Shown: positions 15,284 to 22,844 of the stretch, one piece after another
Layout: each line of letters opens with the position of its first letter
Numbering within the stretch: position 1 is the stretch's first letter
DNA from: JALYJZ01 sp964476895
GTDB taxonomy: Bacteria; Patescibacteriota; SICC01
DNA: 27,848 nucleotides
Reading direction: 5' to 3'
Assembly (NCBI GenBank): GCA_964476895.1
Contig: CAYZCS010000005.1
Coordinates: forward strand, 1-27,848
Position numbers and translations under genes: made by a program
Notes under the pieces: generated by a model
Told to the model about the DNA's origin: nothing
Database searches by the model: none
What the model saw: only the letters and a program-made list of their open reading frames with translations

Positions 15284-15748
15284 ATGCCGCAAGTGAACGT
15301 AACCGAACGTAAGGTTTCGCCCAAGCTTGACCAGGGATTGATCACCGGCCTCTACGCCGGTGTGGTCGCCTGGGTCTGGATGCTCCTGATCGGCGCGCTC
15401 GGCGCCGGCTCCGCCGCCGATTTCGGCGTGTACCTCTCCGCGACGGTCCTCGGTCCGGACGCCGTGCAGAGTCCCGGCTTCGGCGGGGACTGGCTGATCG
15501 GCTCGGTGATCCACTTCGTCTACTGGGCAATCCTCGGCGTGGTCTGGGCACTGCTTTGGCCGACCATCCGTCGGTACGGCACGCTTACCCCCGCGCTCCT
15601 CTTCTCGATCGCTGCGTACGTGGTCGTGGTGCAAGTCATCCTCCGTCTGATCGAGCCGGCGGCCGTCGATTCGCTCGGGGTGTCGGGCCACCTGATCGCC
15701 TTCATCCTCGGCGGGTTCACCTTCGCCTGGCGCTACCGGCAGGCTTGA
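15284..15748 (+). CDS. Hypothetical four-helix membrane protein
   Basis: 154 residues. After a polar N-terminus (MPQVNVTERKVSPKLDQG), four hydrophobic segments are visible: about 18-42, 68-90, 98-118 and 130-148. The helix pattern (ITGLYAGVVAWVWMLLIGAL, VIHFVYWAILGVVWALLW) is reminiscent of small YqhR/DUF1440-type membrane proteins, but I cannot assign a family. The start ATG 15284 is chosen over an in-frame codon at 15233 because a -10-like TATGAT ends 6 nt before it. The 3' end overlaps the convergent pseudouridine synthase gene by 32 nt. Confidence 0.75.
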   Translation: MPQVNVTERKVSPKLDQGLITGLYAGVVAWVWMLLIGALGAGSAADFGVYLSATVLGPDAVQSPGFGGDWLIGSVIHFVYWAILGVVWALLWPTIRRYGTLTPALLFSIAAYVVVVQVILRLIEPAAVDSLGVSGHLIAFILGGFTFAWRYRQA

Positions 15749-16502
15749 TCACATCGAATTTCGCCGCTTCCTGAAGCAGCTTCCGCTCGGCAGCAGTCAG
15801 TGCCCTGTACTGGCTCTGCTTGAGCCGCCCGAGCGACAGCGGCCCGAACTTCACGCGCATCAGTTTGGTGACCGGATGGCCGACGGCTTCGCACATCCGC
15901 CGGACCTGGCGGTTCCGGCCCTCCTTGATGACGATCTCCAAGCGCGTCCCGCCGGGCACCTTGCCGAGCCGCCTGACCGCTGCCGGCTGCGTACGGCCGT
16001 CCCGGAGCCGAACGCCGCCACGCAGTTTCTCGAGCGCCCGGTCGGAAACCGCCCCTTCCACCACGACCCGGTACGTCTTCGGGACGCCATGCCGCGGATG
16101 CATCAGCCGATTGGCGAGATTGCCGTCATTCGTGAGCAGCATTAGTCCGGACGAATCGGCATCCAGCCGTCCGACCGGATACACCCGCGCTTCCTGCGGC
16201 ACCAGGTCGGTGACGATCCGCCGGCCGTGGGTATCCGCGGCGGTAGAGATGACGCCGAGCGGCTTATGGAGCAAATAGTAACGGTGCGGCTGCCGTCGCA
16301 CGGACTTGCCGTCCACGGTGATCCGCGACTCCGGGAGAACCTCACGCGCCGGATCGGTCACGACCCGGCCGTCCACGCGGACCTTTCCCTCCTTCACCAA
16401 CTCCGCAGCCCGGCGCCGCGACGCGGCACCCGCCGTCGCGATGAACTTGCCGAGCCGCATCGGGCTGCCAGCACCGCCACTGCGGGAACCGGCATCCTTC
16501 AT
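15717..16502 (-). CDS. RsuA/RluB-family rRNA pseudouridine synthase
   Basis: 261 residues. It isomerises a specific uridine of rRNA to pseudouridine. An S4 RNA-binding domain (about 15-65: RLGKFIATAGAASRRRAAELV...GKVRVDGRVV) is followed by the catalytic domain with VGRLDADSSGLMLLTNDG (nucleophile D114), KTYRVVVEG and EGRNRQVRRMCEAVGHPV. The small subfamily with large-subunit (RluB) or small-subunit (RsuA) targets cannot be separated by eye; RluB-like is slightly favoured. ATG 16502 overlaps the pyrB stop as ATGA, so it is translationally coupled to pyrB. An internal Met15 begins the S4 domain proper. A final basic SARRR tail overlaps the convergent membrane-protein gene. Confidence 0.9.
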   Translation of the reverse strand: MKDAGSRSGGAGSPMRLGKFIATAGAASRRRAAELVKEGKVRVDGRVVTDPAREVLPESRITVDGKSVRRQPHRYYLLHKPLGVISTAADTHGRRIVTDLVPQEARVYPVGRLDADSSGLMLLTNDGNLANRLMHPRHGVPKTYRVVVEGAVSDRALEKLRGGVRLRDGRTQPAAVRRLGKVPGGTRLEIVIKEGRNRQVRRMCEAVGHPVTKLMRVKFGPLSLGRLKQSQYRALTAAERKLLQEAAKFDVIKPAGSARRR

Positions 16503-17425
16503 TCCAGCACGAGCGCCAATAGCGCCATCCGTACGTACATACCGTTCCGGACCTCGCGGAAGTATGCCGCCCGCGGGTCCGTGTCCATCCGCGCGTCGAT
16601 CTCATCCACCCGCGGCAGCGGGTGCATCACCGCCACGTCGCCCTTCGCCTTGGCGAGCGATTCGGGGCTCACCACATAGCTGCCTTTCACGAGGTCGTAA
16701 TCCGCCTGCTTCGCGAACCGCTCCCGCTGGACCCGGGTCACGTACAGCACGTCGGTGTCCGGCAGCACCGCCGTGAGCGATTCGTGCATGGTTACCGGCA
16801 CGGAAAGGTCGTCCCTCACGGACTTCGGCAGCTCGAGCGACTTCGGCGAGACAAGGTTCAACCGGATGTCATACTGCGAAAGCAGCCGGACCAGCGAGTG
16901 GACGGTACGACCATATTTGAGATCGCCGAGGAGCGTCACGGTGAGGCCGTCCGGACCGCCCTTCTCCTCGATGATCGTGAAGAGGTCGAGCAGCGCCTGG
17001 GTCGGATGTTCGCCGGTACCGTCACCGGCATTGATGATCGGCACGTCCGCGATGTCGGCCGCTCGTTGCGCGGAGCCGCCCTCGGGATGCCGCAGGACGA
17101 TCACGTCAGCGTACTGCTCGAGCGTCTTCACGGTATCCTCCAACGTCTCGCCCTTGGTTACCGAGGACGACTTGATCTCGTTGATCGGGAATACCTTCCC
17201 GCCGAGCCGGAGCATCGCCGCCGCGAACGACGCCGAGGTCCGGGTGGACGGTTCGTAGAACAGGTTCATCAGGACCTTCGAGCTCAGACGGTCGAGCGAG
17301 CCGTGTTCCTCCACGGCCTCACGCATCCGACGGGCCTCCTCGAACAGGTGTGCGCAGAGTTCGGGGGTGAACTGCGAGGCGGTCAGGACGTCGGTACCGG
17401 AAAGCGGGTTCTTCGCGGGACTCAT
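16499..17425 (-). CDS. pyrB: Aspartate carbamoyltransferase catalytic subunit
   Basis: 308 residues, the usual catalytic-chain length. It condenses aspartate with carbamoyl phosphate in UMP synthesis. The carbamoyl-phosphate site FYEPSTRTSASF (STRT at 60-63) is intact, followed by SSSVTKGETLEDT, HPTQALLDLF (the HPxQ motif), and MHPLPRVDEID near the C-terminus (the HPLPR loop). The frame stays open far upstream, but ATG 17425 is chosen because homology starts there and the upstream frame is a shadow of pyrC. No pyrI regulatory gene is adjacent. It lies 10 nt after pyrC and is coupled to the pseudouridine synthase gene. Confidence 0.97.
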   Translation of the reverse strand: MSPAKNPLSGTDVLTASQFTPELCAHLFEEARRMREAVEEHGSLDRLSSKVLMNLFYEPSTRTSASFAAAMLRLGGKVFPINEIKSSSVTKGETLEDTVKTLEQYADVIVLRHPEGGSAQRAADIADVPIINAGDGTGEHPTQALLDLFTIIEEKGGPDGLTVTLLGDLKYGRTVHSLVRLLSQYDIRLNLVSPKSLELPKSVRDDLSVPVTMHESLTAVLPDTDVLYVTRVQRERFAKQADYDLVKGSYVVSPESLAKAKGDVAVMHPLPRVDEIDARMDTDPRAAYFREVRNGMYVRMALLALVLE

Positions 17426-17435
17426 CGCCCGTACC

Positions 17436-18482
17436 TCACGAGACCGGCCGTCCGTCCTCGACGACCGTGTTACCGTGAAGCACGACCTTCTGCGGCTTCC
17501 CGTACGCCGTCCAGCCGGCGAACGGCGACCACTTCGCCTTGGACTGGAACGTAGCCGGATCGATCTCATACGGTTCGTCCGGATCCAGTTCCACGTACGT
17601 GTCGGGCTGCTCGGGAATCGCGAAGATCTCGCGGGCGGCGTCATGAAGCAGCCGCGGGACGGCATCGGCCGTAAGCATGCCGTCGCGGACCGCCTTCCAA
17701 AGAAGCGGTACGGCCGTCTCGAGTCCCGGCACGCCGAACGGCGGCGGGTCGCCCCGCTTCTCTTCCAGCGTATGCGGCGCATGGTCGGTCTCCACCAGGT
17801 CGATGGTCCGGTCCGCCAAGCCCTCCCAAAGCGCATCCTGGTCCGTCTGCTCGGCCAGCGGCGGCTTCATGATCGCGTGCGGTCCGTGGGTCTCCCGCGC
17901 CTCACCCGTCAGGAACAGGTGGTGCGGGCAGACGCCCGCGGTGACCGCCTGGCCTTTCCGTTTGGCTGCCCGGACCAGCTCGACCTCGACGGCCTGGCTG
18001 ATGTGGCAGACGTGCAGGCGCTTGTCGTAGTAGTGCGCCAGCGAGAGCGCCGCCGCCAGCTGGACTCCCTCGGCATGCACGAGCACCGGCTTCGCCGCCG
18101 GCCATGCCTCGAATATCCGCCGGAGTACCGCGACGTCCTCGATCAGCATCTCGCCAGTAGTGTGGTTGAGGTAAATCTTCAGCCCGAACACGTGCGGATC
18201 CTTGGCAGCGGCGGCGAAGCTCTCGAGGTTCGCATCCGAGCCGTCCGTGCCGTAGTGGAAGCCGAGCCCGCAGACCGCCTTCTCCTCCGCCAGTCGCTTC
18301 TTTTCCTGCAGCCGTTCGAGCGAGACGGTCGGGGTCGGATTGTTCGGCATGTCGCAGACGAACGTGAAACCCCCGGCCAAGGCCGCCCGGGTGCCGGTCG
18401 CGAAGTCCTCTTTCTGGGTCGCACCCGGATCGCGCAGATGCACGTGCGGGTCGATGAAGCCGGGGAAGCGCTTGGTCGCCAT
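17436..18482 (-). CDS. pyrC: Dihydroorotase (CAD-like class I)
   Basis: 348 residues. It cyclises carbamoyl-aspartate to dihydroorotate. Metal ligands are H13 and H15 (IDPHVHLRDPG), the carboxylated K102 in GLKIYLN, H136 (VLVHAEG), H160 (LHVCHIS), and D233 in TDHAPHTLEEK. The GLKIYLN and DHAPHTLEEK segments resemble the dihydroorotase domain of eukaryotic CAD and its bacterial relatives rather than E. coli PyrC. The protein starts directly at the first barrel strand and lacks the N-terminal beta-sandwich half of typical class I enzymes (about 430 residues). The C-terminal KWSPFAGWTAYGKPQKVVLHGN closing segment is present. It is first in the operon with pyrB; TATACT lies 8 nt upstream of ATG 18482. 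Confidence 0.95.
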   Translation of the reverse strand: MATKRFPGFIDPHVHLRDPGATQKEDFATGTRAALAGGFTFVCDMPNNPTPTVSLERLQEKKRLAEEKAVCGLGFHYGTDGSDANLESFAAAAKDPHVFGLKIYLNHTTGEMLIEDVAVLRRIFEAWPAAKPVLVHAEGVQLAAALSLAHYYDKRLHVCHISQAVEVELVRAAKRKGQAVTAGVCPHHLFLTGEARETHGPHAIMKPPLAEQTDQDALWEGLADRTIDLVETDHAPHTLEEKRGDPPPFGVPGLETAVPLLWKAVRDGMLTADAVPRLLHDAAREIFAIPEQPDTYVELDPDEPYEIDPATFQSKAKWSPFAGWTAYGKPQKVVLHGNTVVEDGRPVS

Positions 18483-18490
18483 TCTGGGTC

Positions 18491-18496
18491 AGTATA
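18491..18496 (-). promoter_or_regulatory. -10 element of the pyrC-pyrB operon
   Basis: TATACT on the minus strand, 8 nt before ATG 18482. It is divergent from the sugar dehydrogenase promoter within a 73-bp gap. The leader is too short for PyrR-type attenuation. Confidence 0.55.
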
Positions 18497-18521
18497 CCGC
18501 GGGGCCTTGTGCAAAACACCA

Positions 18522-18549
18522 GTGACCGGTCGCCTGATTACGGTATGGT
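18522..18549 (+). promoter_or_regulatory. Promoter of the sugar dehydrogenase gene, leaderless
   Basis: GTGACC (18522-18527), a 16-bp spacer, TATGGT (18544-18549), then 6 nt to GTG 18556. No Shine-Dalgarno. Confidence 0.5.
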
Positions 18550-18555
18550 GGAATC

Positions 18556-19671
18556 GTGCAGAAGTTCACCGGTGCCATTCCTATCCTCCTGATCGCCGCC
18601 GTCATCGCGATAGGCGCGGTGATACTGACGCGTGATTCCGGTGATCCCGCCGCCACGGCTACCGCGAGCCCGACGGCCTCGGCCACCGAGGTCGTCGCCG
18701 AAAGTTTGGAAGTACCGTGGGACATCGCGTTCCTTTCGGATTCGCGGGCATTGATCACCGAGCGACCCGGCCGCGTGCGGCTGCTTGAGGATAGCGAGCT
18801 GCAGGAAGAACCCGTGCTGACCGTCGAAACCGCCCAGCAAGGCGAAGGCGGTCTCCAGGGCATGACGCTGGATCCGGGCTTCGAGGAAAACCGGTTCGTG
18901 TACCTCTACGTGAGCGAAGGTTCGGGTGACGACCTGACCAACCGGGTCGTCCGGTACCGGCTGACGGACGATGACCGGCTCGCCGACCCACGGGTACTCC
19001 TCGACGACATCCCCGGCAACAACAACCACAATGGTGGCCGGATCCGCTTCGGGCCGGACGATAAGCTCTACGTGACGACCGGCGACGCGCAGGACCCCGA
19101 CCTGGCGCAAAGCCAGGGCTCGCTCGCCGGTAAGATCCTTCGGATGAACCCGGACGGCTCCGCGCCGGCGGATAATCCGTTCGGCAACCTGGTCTGGTCG
19201 TACGGCCACCGCAATTCCCAGGGCCTGGCCTGGAGCGAAGACGGCCGGCTGTTCTCCACGGAACACGGTCCGAGCGGCGAGTTCGGCCTTTGCTGCCGTG
19301 ACGAGCTCAACCGAATCGAGCGCGGCGGCAACTACGGCTGGCCGCTGATCACCGGCAACCAGACCCGCTTCGGGCTCGGTACGCCGATTCTCACCAGCGG
19401 CAACAACGATACTTGGGCACCCGCTTCGCTCACGTTCTGGAACGGCAAGCTCTACTTCGGCGCGCTACGCGGCGAACACGTCCACGAAGTAACGCTTGAG
19501 AACGGCGGGGTGGCCGCTGACCGGGAGCTCTTCGCAGATGAGTTCGGCCGGATCCGGACGGCCGCGGTCGGACCCGACGGTGCGCTCTACCTGTTCACCT
19601 CGAACCGTGACGGCCGCGGCGAGGTGCAGTCCGGAGACGACAAGCTGATCCGCGTGAACCGGCTGCCGTAA
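18556..19671 (+). CDS. PQQ-dependent sugar dehydrogenase (glucose/sorbosone dehydrogenase family)
   Basis: 371 residues. An N-terminal membrane anchor or uncleaved signal (about residues 8-25, IPILLIAAVIAIGAVIL) and a Thr/Ser/Ala linker precede a six-bladed beta-propeller. Family motifs are EGGLQGMTLDPGFEENR, NNNHNGGRIRFGPDDKLYVTTGD (H158, the proposed catalytic His), GKILRMNPDGSAPADNPF, YGHRNSQGLAW, EHGPSGEFG...DELNRIERGGNYGWP, and the closing DDKLIRVN. This matches YliI-type soluble aldose dehydrogenases acting outside the membrane. No PQQ synthesis genes are visible, so the cofactor would need to come from elsewhere. The start is GTG 18556. The stop is 8 nt from the convergent prs stop. 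Confidence 0.9.
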   Translation: MQKFTGAIPILLIAAVIAIGAVILTRDSGDPAATATASPTASATEVVAESLEVPWDIAFLSDSRALITERPGRVRLLEDSELQEEPVLTVETAQQGEGGLQGMTLDPGFEENRFVYLYVSEGSGDDLTNRVVRYRLTDDDRLADPRVLLDDIPGNNNHNGGRIRFGPDDKLYVTTGDAQDPDLAQSQGSLAGKILRMNPDGSAPADNPFGNLVWSYGHRNSQGLAWSEDGRLFSTEHGPSGEFGLCCRDELNRIERGGNYGWPLITGNQTRFGLGTPILTSGNNDTWAPASLTFWNGKLYFGALRGEHVHEVTLENGGVAADRELFADEFGRIRTAAVGPDGALYLFTSNRDGRGEVQSGDDKLIRVNRLP

Positions 19672-19679
19672 GCGGGCAC

Positions 19680-20720
19680 TCAGAACAGCTGGTTGTCACC
19701 GGCGAAGATCTCGGAGACCGACCCGTCGGTGCAGATCGAGCGGATCGAGTTGGTCAGGATGTCCGAGACCGTCAGACGGTGGATGAAGTCGGGTGTGTTC
19801 AGGCGGGCGGGAATCGTATCGGTCACGATCACCTGGGAGAGCGGCGACTTGCGGAGGTTCTCGTAGGCGTTGCCGGAGAAGACGCCGTGGGTCGCCAATG
19901 CGAACACCTCGACTGCCCCCTCGTCGATCGCCATCTGCGCCCCGGCCGCCAGCGTGCCGCCGGTATCGATCATGTCGTCGACGATCACCACGGACTTGCC
20001 GCGGACGTCACCGATCACGTGACCCATCTTCACCTTCTGCTGCTCCGGCCGGTTCTTCTCGAGCAACGCGTACGACACGCCGAGCTTCTGGGCGTACCGC
20101 CGGGCGAGCTTGGCCCGGCCGGCATCGGGCGCCATGATCGCGATCTCCGCCTTCGGCTTGAACTGGTCGGAGAGGTACTGCGCCAGCGCCGGCATCGCCG
20201 TCATGTGGTCCACCGGCTTCGTGAAGAAGCCCTGCACCTGGCCGGAATGCAGGTCCATCGTGACCACGCGGTCCACTCCGGCGGTCTCGAGCATCCGCGC
20301 GACGAGCCGCGCGGTGATCGGTTCACGCGGCGCGGACTTCTTGTCCTGGCGGGCATAGCCGTACCAGGGCGTGACGGCGATCACCCGTCGCGCCGAGGCA
20401 CCCTTGGCCGCTTCCACCATGACCATCAGCTCCATCAGGGCGTCGTTGACCGTCAGCTTCTCTTCCTCGTTGTCGCAGATGGACTGCACGATGAAGAGGT
20501 CCGCCCCGCGGATCGACGTGGTGTACCGGCAGTAGACCTCGCCGTCGGAGAAGGTCTTGAGTCCCGGATCGATCAGGGTCACCCCGAGCTTGTCCGCGAT
20601 CGTCACGCCGAGGTCACGGCTCGCACGGCCGGCCGTCACCATCAGCTGCTTCGATCCGTCGTCGATGGTGAGCGCTGCCGGCAGGGTCTGCGTGGCGGGA
20701 GCGGTACGTGCGGTAGCCAT
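19680..20720 (-). CDS. prs: Ribose-phosphate pyrophosphokinase
   Basis: 346 residues. It makes PRPP from ribose-5-phosphate and ATP, feeding purine, pyrimidine, His, Trp and NAD synthesis. FSDGEVYCRY (the FSDGE loop), CDNEEEKLTVNDALMEL, TPWYGYARQDKK (the flexible ATP loop), the DLHSGQVQGFF segment and the PRPP-binding loop VVIVDDMIDTGGTL are intact. The N-terminus carries about 20 extra residues (MATARTAPATQTLPAALTID) before the family start. A TATGAT extended -10 (TGC before it) lies 6 nt before ATG 20720, giving a leaderless transcript and supporting this start. Confidence 0.97.
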   Translation of the reverse strand: MATARTAPATQTLPAALTIDDGSKQLMVTAGRASRDLGVTIADKLGVTLIDPGLKTFSDGEVYCRYTTSIRGADLFIVQSICDNEEEKLTVNDALMELMVMVEAAKGASARRVIAVTPWYGYARQDKKSAPREPITARLVARMLETAGVDRVVTMDLHSGQVQGFFTKPVDHMTAMPALAQYLSDQFKPKAEIAIMAPDAGRAKLARRYAQKLGVSYALLEKNRPEQQKVKMGHVIGDVRGKSVVIVDDMIDTGGTLAAGAQMAIDEGAVEVFALATHGVFSGNAYENLRKSPLSQVIVTDTIPARLNTPDFIHRLTVSDILTNSIRSICTDGSVSEIFAGDNQLF

Positions 20721-20726
20721 TCGCGC

Positions 20727-20732
20727 TCATCA
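20727..20732 (-). promoter_or_regulatory. Extended -10 of prs
   Basis: TGC-TATGAT on the minus strand, 6 nt before ATG 20720. No recognisable -35, as tolerated with extended -10 promoters. Confidence 0.55.
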
Positions 20733-20887
20733 TAGCAGAGCAAGGCGGCCGGGTGAGCCGATCAATCGTTCGACCGCTCCGTTATGAAATTTTCCAGTCG
20801 TCAGGCGAGCGACCGTACATTTTTGGAACATACGACGGTGATTATCCGTGGCAATCCGGCAGACTGGTAACACCAAGCAATCAAACC

Positions 20888-21115
20888 ATGGTAATCCTGA
20901 TCCTACTTTCGATCTTCCTGCTGATCGTGGCCGCCCAAGCGGCCCTGACCGTGGTGATGATCAAGCACTGGCAGGAGTATCGGAGCGGCATGCGACACCC
21001 GCGACGCTCCCTGGGCATCTTCCTCATCAGCACCATCGGCATCGGCGTCGTTTCACTCCTGCTGATCCTCACGACCGATCCGGACCCCGAAACGGTACTT
21101 TCCCTGCTGCCATGA
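20888..21115 (+). CDS. Small two-helix membrane protein (hypothetical)
   Basis: 75 residues from ATG 20888. Helix 1 covers about residues 2-24 (VILILLSIFLLIVAAQAALTV) and helix 2 about 44-63 (LGIFLISTIGIGVVSLLLIL), joined by a basic loop (KHWQEYRSGMRHPRRS), which by the positive-inside rule is cytoplasmic. No family is recognised. Its stop overlaps the next gene's start as ATGA, so it is translationally coupled to the PH-domain protein and the two may act together. A longer in-frame start at 20753 adds 45 residues without any membrane or domain signal and is not preferred. Confidence 0.65.
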   Translation: MVILILLSIFLLIVAAQAALTVVMIKHWQEYRSGMRHPRRSLGIFLISTIGIGVVSLLLILTTDPDPETVLSLLP

Positions 21116-21741
21116 ATCTCCGCGAATACATTCCCGGCATGGATAAGGATGAGAAGATCCTGCTTTACTTCCGTCCGTCACGAGTGTTCTTCTACAACTT
21201 CTATCTGCTCAGCGCGGCACTCCTGGTCGGGCCGCTTTTGTTCCTGATCGGCCTGGCGGCGCTGGGGCTCGATCCGCTCGCGGCGCCGGGCCGGTACGTC
21301 ACCGTCATCCTGCTGCCGCTTTACTACTTCGTCGTACTCGACTTCATGTTCGTGCGCTGGATGGACCTGTACCTCGACGTGACGGTCTTCACGGACAAGC
21401 GGATCGTGCACATCGAGCATCACGGACTGCTCCAGCGGAACGTGCTCGACCAACCGCTCGACAGGGTGACCGACGCGAGCGCCGATCGCAGGGGGTTCCT
21501 GCACATGGTCGGCGGTTACGGCGACGTCATCATCCAGGCGTTCAACCAGGAAATCACCATGCGGAACATCCCGAAGCCGGAGCAGGCGGCGCAAGAGATC
21601 ATCGACATCACCCGGGAGACGGGAAAGGACGAGGAGCCGTCGCTGGCCAAGAGCGAAAAAGGGGTCGAAGCGGAACCGCGGTCCGACACGCCCGGCAAAT
21701 TGCCGGACGAACGGAAAGCGGAACGCGAATCCCGGCCCTGA
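21112..21741 (+). CDS. Membrane-anchored bacterial PH-domain protein
   Basis: 209 residues. Two membrane helices (about 28-55 and 60-82) are followed by a bacterial PH-like domain (about 85-165) with the typical opening LDVTVFTDKRIVHIEHHGLLQRNV and a YGDVIIQAFNQEITMRNIPKPEQ closing strand-helix. This resembles the YdbS/DUF304 type. The C-terminal 45 residues are charged and low-complexity (EEPSLAKSEKG...ERESRP). The function of these proteins is largely unknown; membrane association is expected. It is coupled to the upstream 75-residue protein. The stop abuts the stop of the convergent DUF421 gene with no gap. Confidence 0.8.
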   Translation: MNLREYIPGMDKDEKILLYFRPSRVFFYNFYLLSAALLVGPLLFLIGLAALGLDPLAAPGRYVTVILLPLYYFVVLDFMFVRWMDLYLDVTVFTDKRIVHIEHHGLLQRNVLDQPLDRVTDASADRRGFLHMVGGYGDVIIQAFNQEITMRNIPKPEQAAQEIIDITRETGKDEEPSLAKSEKGVEAEPRSDTPGKLPDERKAERESRP

Positions 21742-22182
21742 TCACTTCGGGATGATCGAGATGGTGCCGTTCCGCTCAAGCACCGCGTACTTGATCTGGT
21801 CGAACCGTCCGATCCCCTGCGTCTGACGTGCCTGCTCCAGGATGTCGTCATGATTGACCCGCGATTTCTTAAGTCGGTCATGGAGGATCCTCCCGTTCTC
21901 GATCAATACCAGGGGCGTACCGTCGAATACCCGCGAGGCGGTCTTTGACCGGAACCCCAGCACCGAAAGCAACAACTCCAGGCCGATCAGGGTACCGATG
22001 ACGATGAATGCATTAGTGATCGAGAAGTCGTTACCGAGCAATCCCTGCTGGGTCGCCTCCGCGATGATCAGGAGCAACAGGAGATCGAACGTGGTGATCT
22101 GGGCCAACGACCGCTTGCCGGAAATCCTGAACAGGAGAATCAGGAAGAAGTAGATGACCAGGGCGCGGAGTACGGCGTCCAT
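21742..22182 (-). CDS. DUF421 (YetF-like) membrane protein
   Basis: 146 residues. Hydrophobic segments at about 5-18, 30-48 and 60-78 are followed by a soluble domain with GTPLVLIENGRILHDRLKKSRVNHDDILEQAR, the hallmark of the DUF421/YetF family. The opening RISGKRSLAQITTFDLLLLLIIAE is also typical. The protein is shorter than YetF (about 230), with only one C-terminal subdomain. The molecular role is unestablished; relatives are linked to spore or envelope functions. It lies 6 nt downstream of the 165-residue membrane-anchored protein and is likely co-transcribed with it. Confidence 0.88.
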   Translation of the reverse strand: MDAVLRALVIYFFLILLFRISGKRSLAQITTFDLLLLLIIAEATQQGLLGNDFSITNAFIVIGTLIGLELLLSVLGFRSKTASRVFDGTPLVLIENGRILHDRLKKSRVNHDDILEQARQTQGIGRFDQIKYAVLERNGTISIIPK

Positions 22183-22188
22183 CGGATC

Positions 22189-22686
22189 CTAGGGCAACGT
22201 GAACGGGTTAATGGTGACCGATCCGGTTCCCGTGGCTAGCTGCAGTCGGTTCTTGCCGAGCTTGTCCGGCTGGAGGTTGAACGTGATACGCGATGACTCG
22301 TCGGGCAAGGCACTGAACGTATATACGTAGGCACCGTTCGTAACGCGGACACTGTCCGGCTGCGGATGAACTTGCTGGACGGTATAGGTCTCGGTCAGCC
22401 GCCGGTCCACGCGGAGGCGCAGCCGGTCATCCCCGGTCGGCCCGACGGTCACCTGCATCTCGACCGGGGCTCCGAAACGTTCGAAGCGGGAATACTCCAC
22501 GGCCAGCGTGCCCGAACTCGTCCGGGCGTTCGCCAGCGGCCCCAAGCCTCCCAGGAGTCCCAGTACCGCCGCGGCCAGGAAGAGGAACAGTGCCAACCAA
22601 CCGATCCGCTGGAATATCCACTCGCGCTTCTGGGACGCGACGCTCTGGTCGATGTCGAGACCAGCCTTCTGGTTGCCTGGAGACAT
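22189..22686 (-). CDS. Membrane-anchored extracytoplasmic protein (hypothetical, DUF421 partner)
   Basis: 165 residues. A cytoplasmic N-terminus (about 1-28) is followed by one membrane helix (about 29-50, WLALFLFLAAAVLGLLGGLGPL) and a beta-rich extracytoplasmic domain (LAVEYSRFERFGAPVEMQVTV, YTFSALPDESSRITFNLQP, VTINPFTLP). No name is recognised. Short proteins of this layout are often encoded directly beside DUF421 genes, which supports a shared function (inference from context). A TACGAT hexamer 11 nt and a TAGGTT hexamer 6 nt upstream of the ATG are possible -10 elements for the two-gene operon. Confidence 0.72.
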   Translation of the reverse strand: MSPGNQKAGLDIDQSVASQKREWIFQRIGWLALFLFLAAAVLGLLGGLGPLANARTSSGTLAVEYSRFERFGAPVEMQVTVGPTGDDRLRLRVDRRLTETYTVQQVHPQPDSVRVTNGAYVYTFSALPDESSRITFNLQPDKLGKNRLQLATGTGSVTINPFTLP

Positions 22687-22734
22687 ACGGTCAACCTATC
22701 GTAGCGGGCGAAGCAGATAAGCGGTGGATTGAAC

Positions 22735-22763
22735 AAAAAAGACACGCCTGCCTGCCATGGCGT
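22735..22763 (-). terminator. Weaker second terminator-like hairpin
   Basis: Minus sense: a 5-bp stem ACGCC/GGCGT around a 10-nt loop, followed by TCTTTTTT. It lies just beyond the stronger terminator at 22796-22832 and before the next operon's promoter. Confidence 0.35.
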
Positions 22764-22795
22764 TGTGAGGACTCATAACCGACCGACTGCCGGAT

Positions 22796-22832
22796 AAGAA
22801 GAAACCCTCTGAATCTGGAATGATCCAAAGGG
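22796..22832 (-). terminator. Intrinsic terminator of the 195-residue membrane protein gene
   Basis: Minus sense: an 11-bp stem (22822-22832 with 22805-22815, including G-U pairs), a 6-nt loop, then TTTCTTCTT. It lies 13 nt past the stop at 22845. Confidence 0.75.
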
Positions 22833-22844
22833 TGCCTTCCGGCT

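Noticed and set aside
16499..17836. N-terminally extended pyrB (445 codons)
   Set aside because: The extra residues are an out-of-frame reading of pyrC; family homology begins at ATG 17425.
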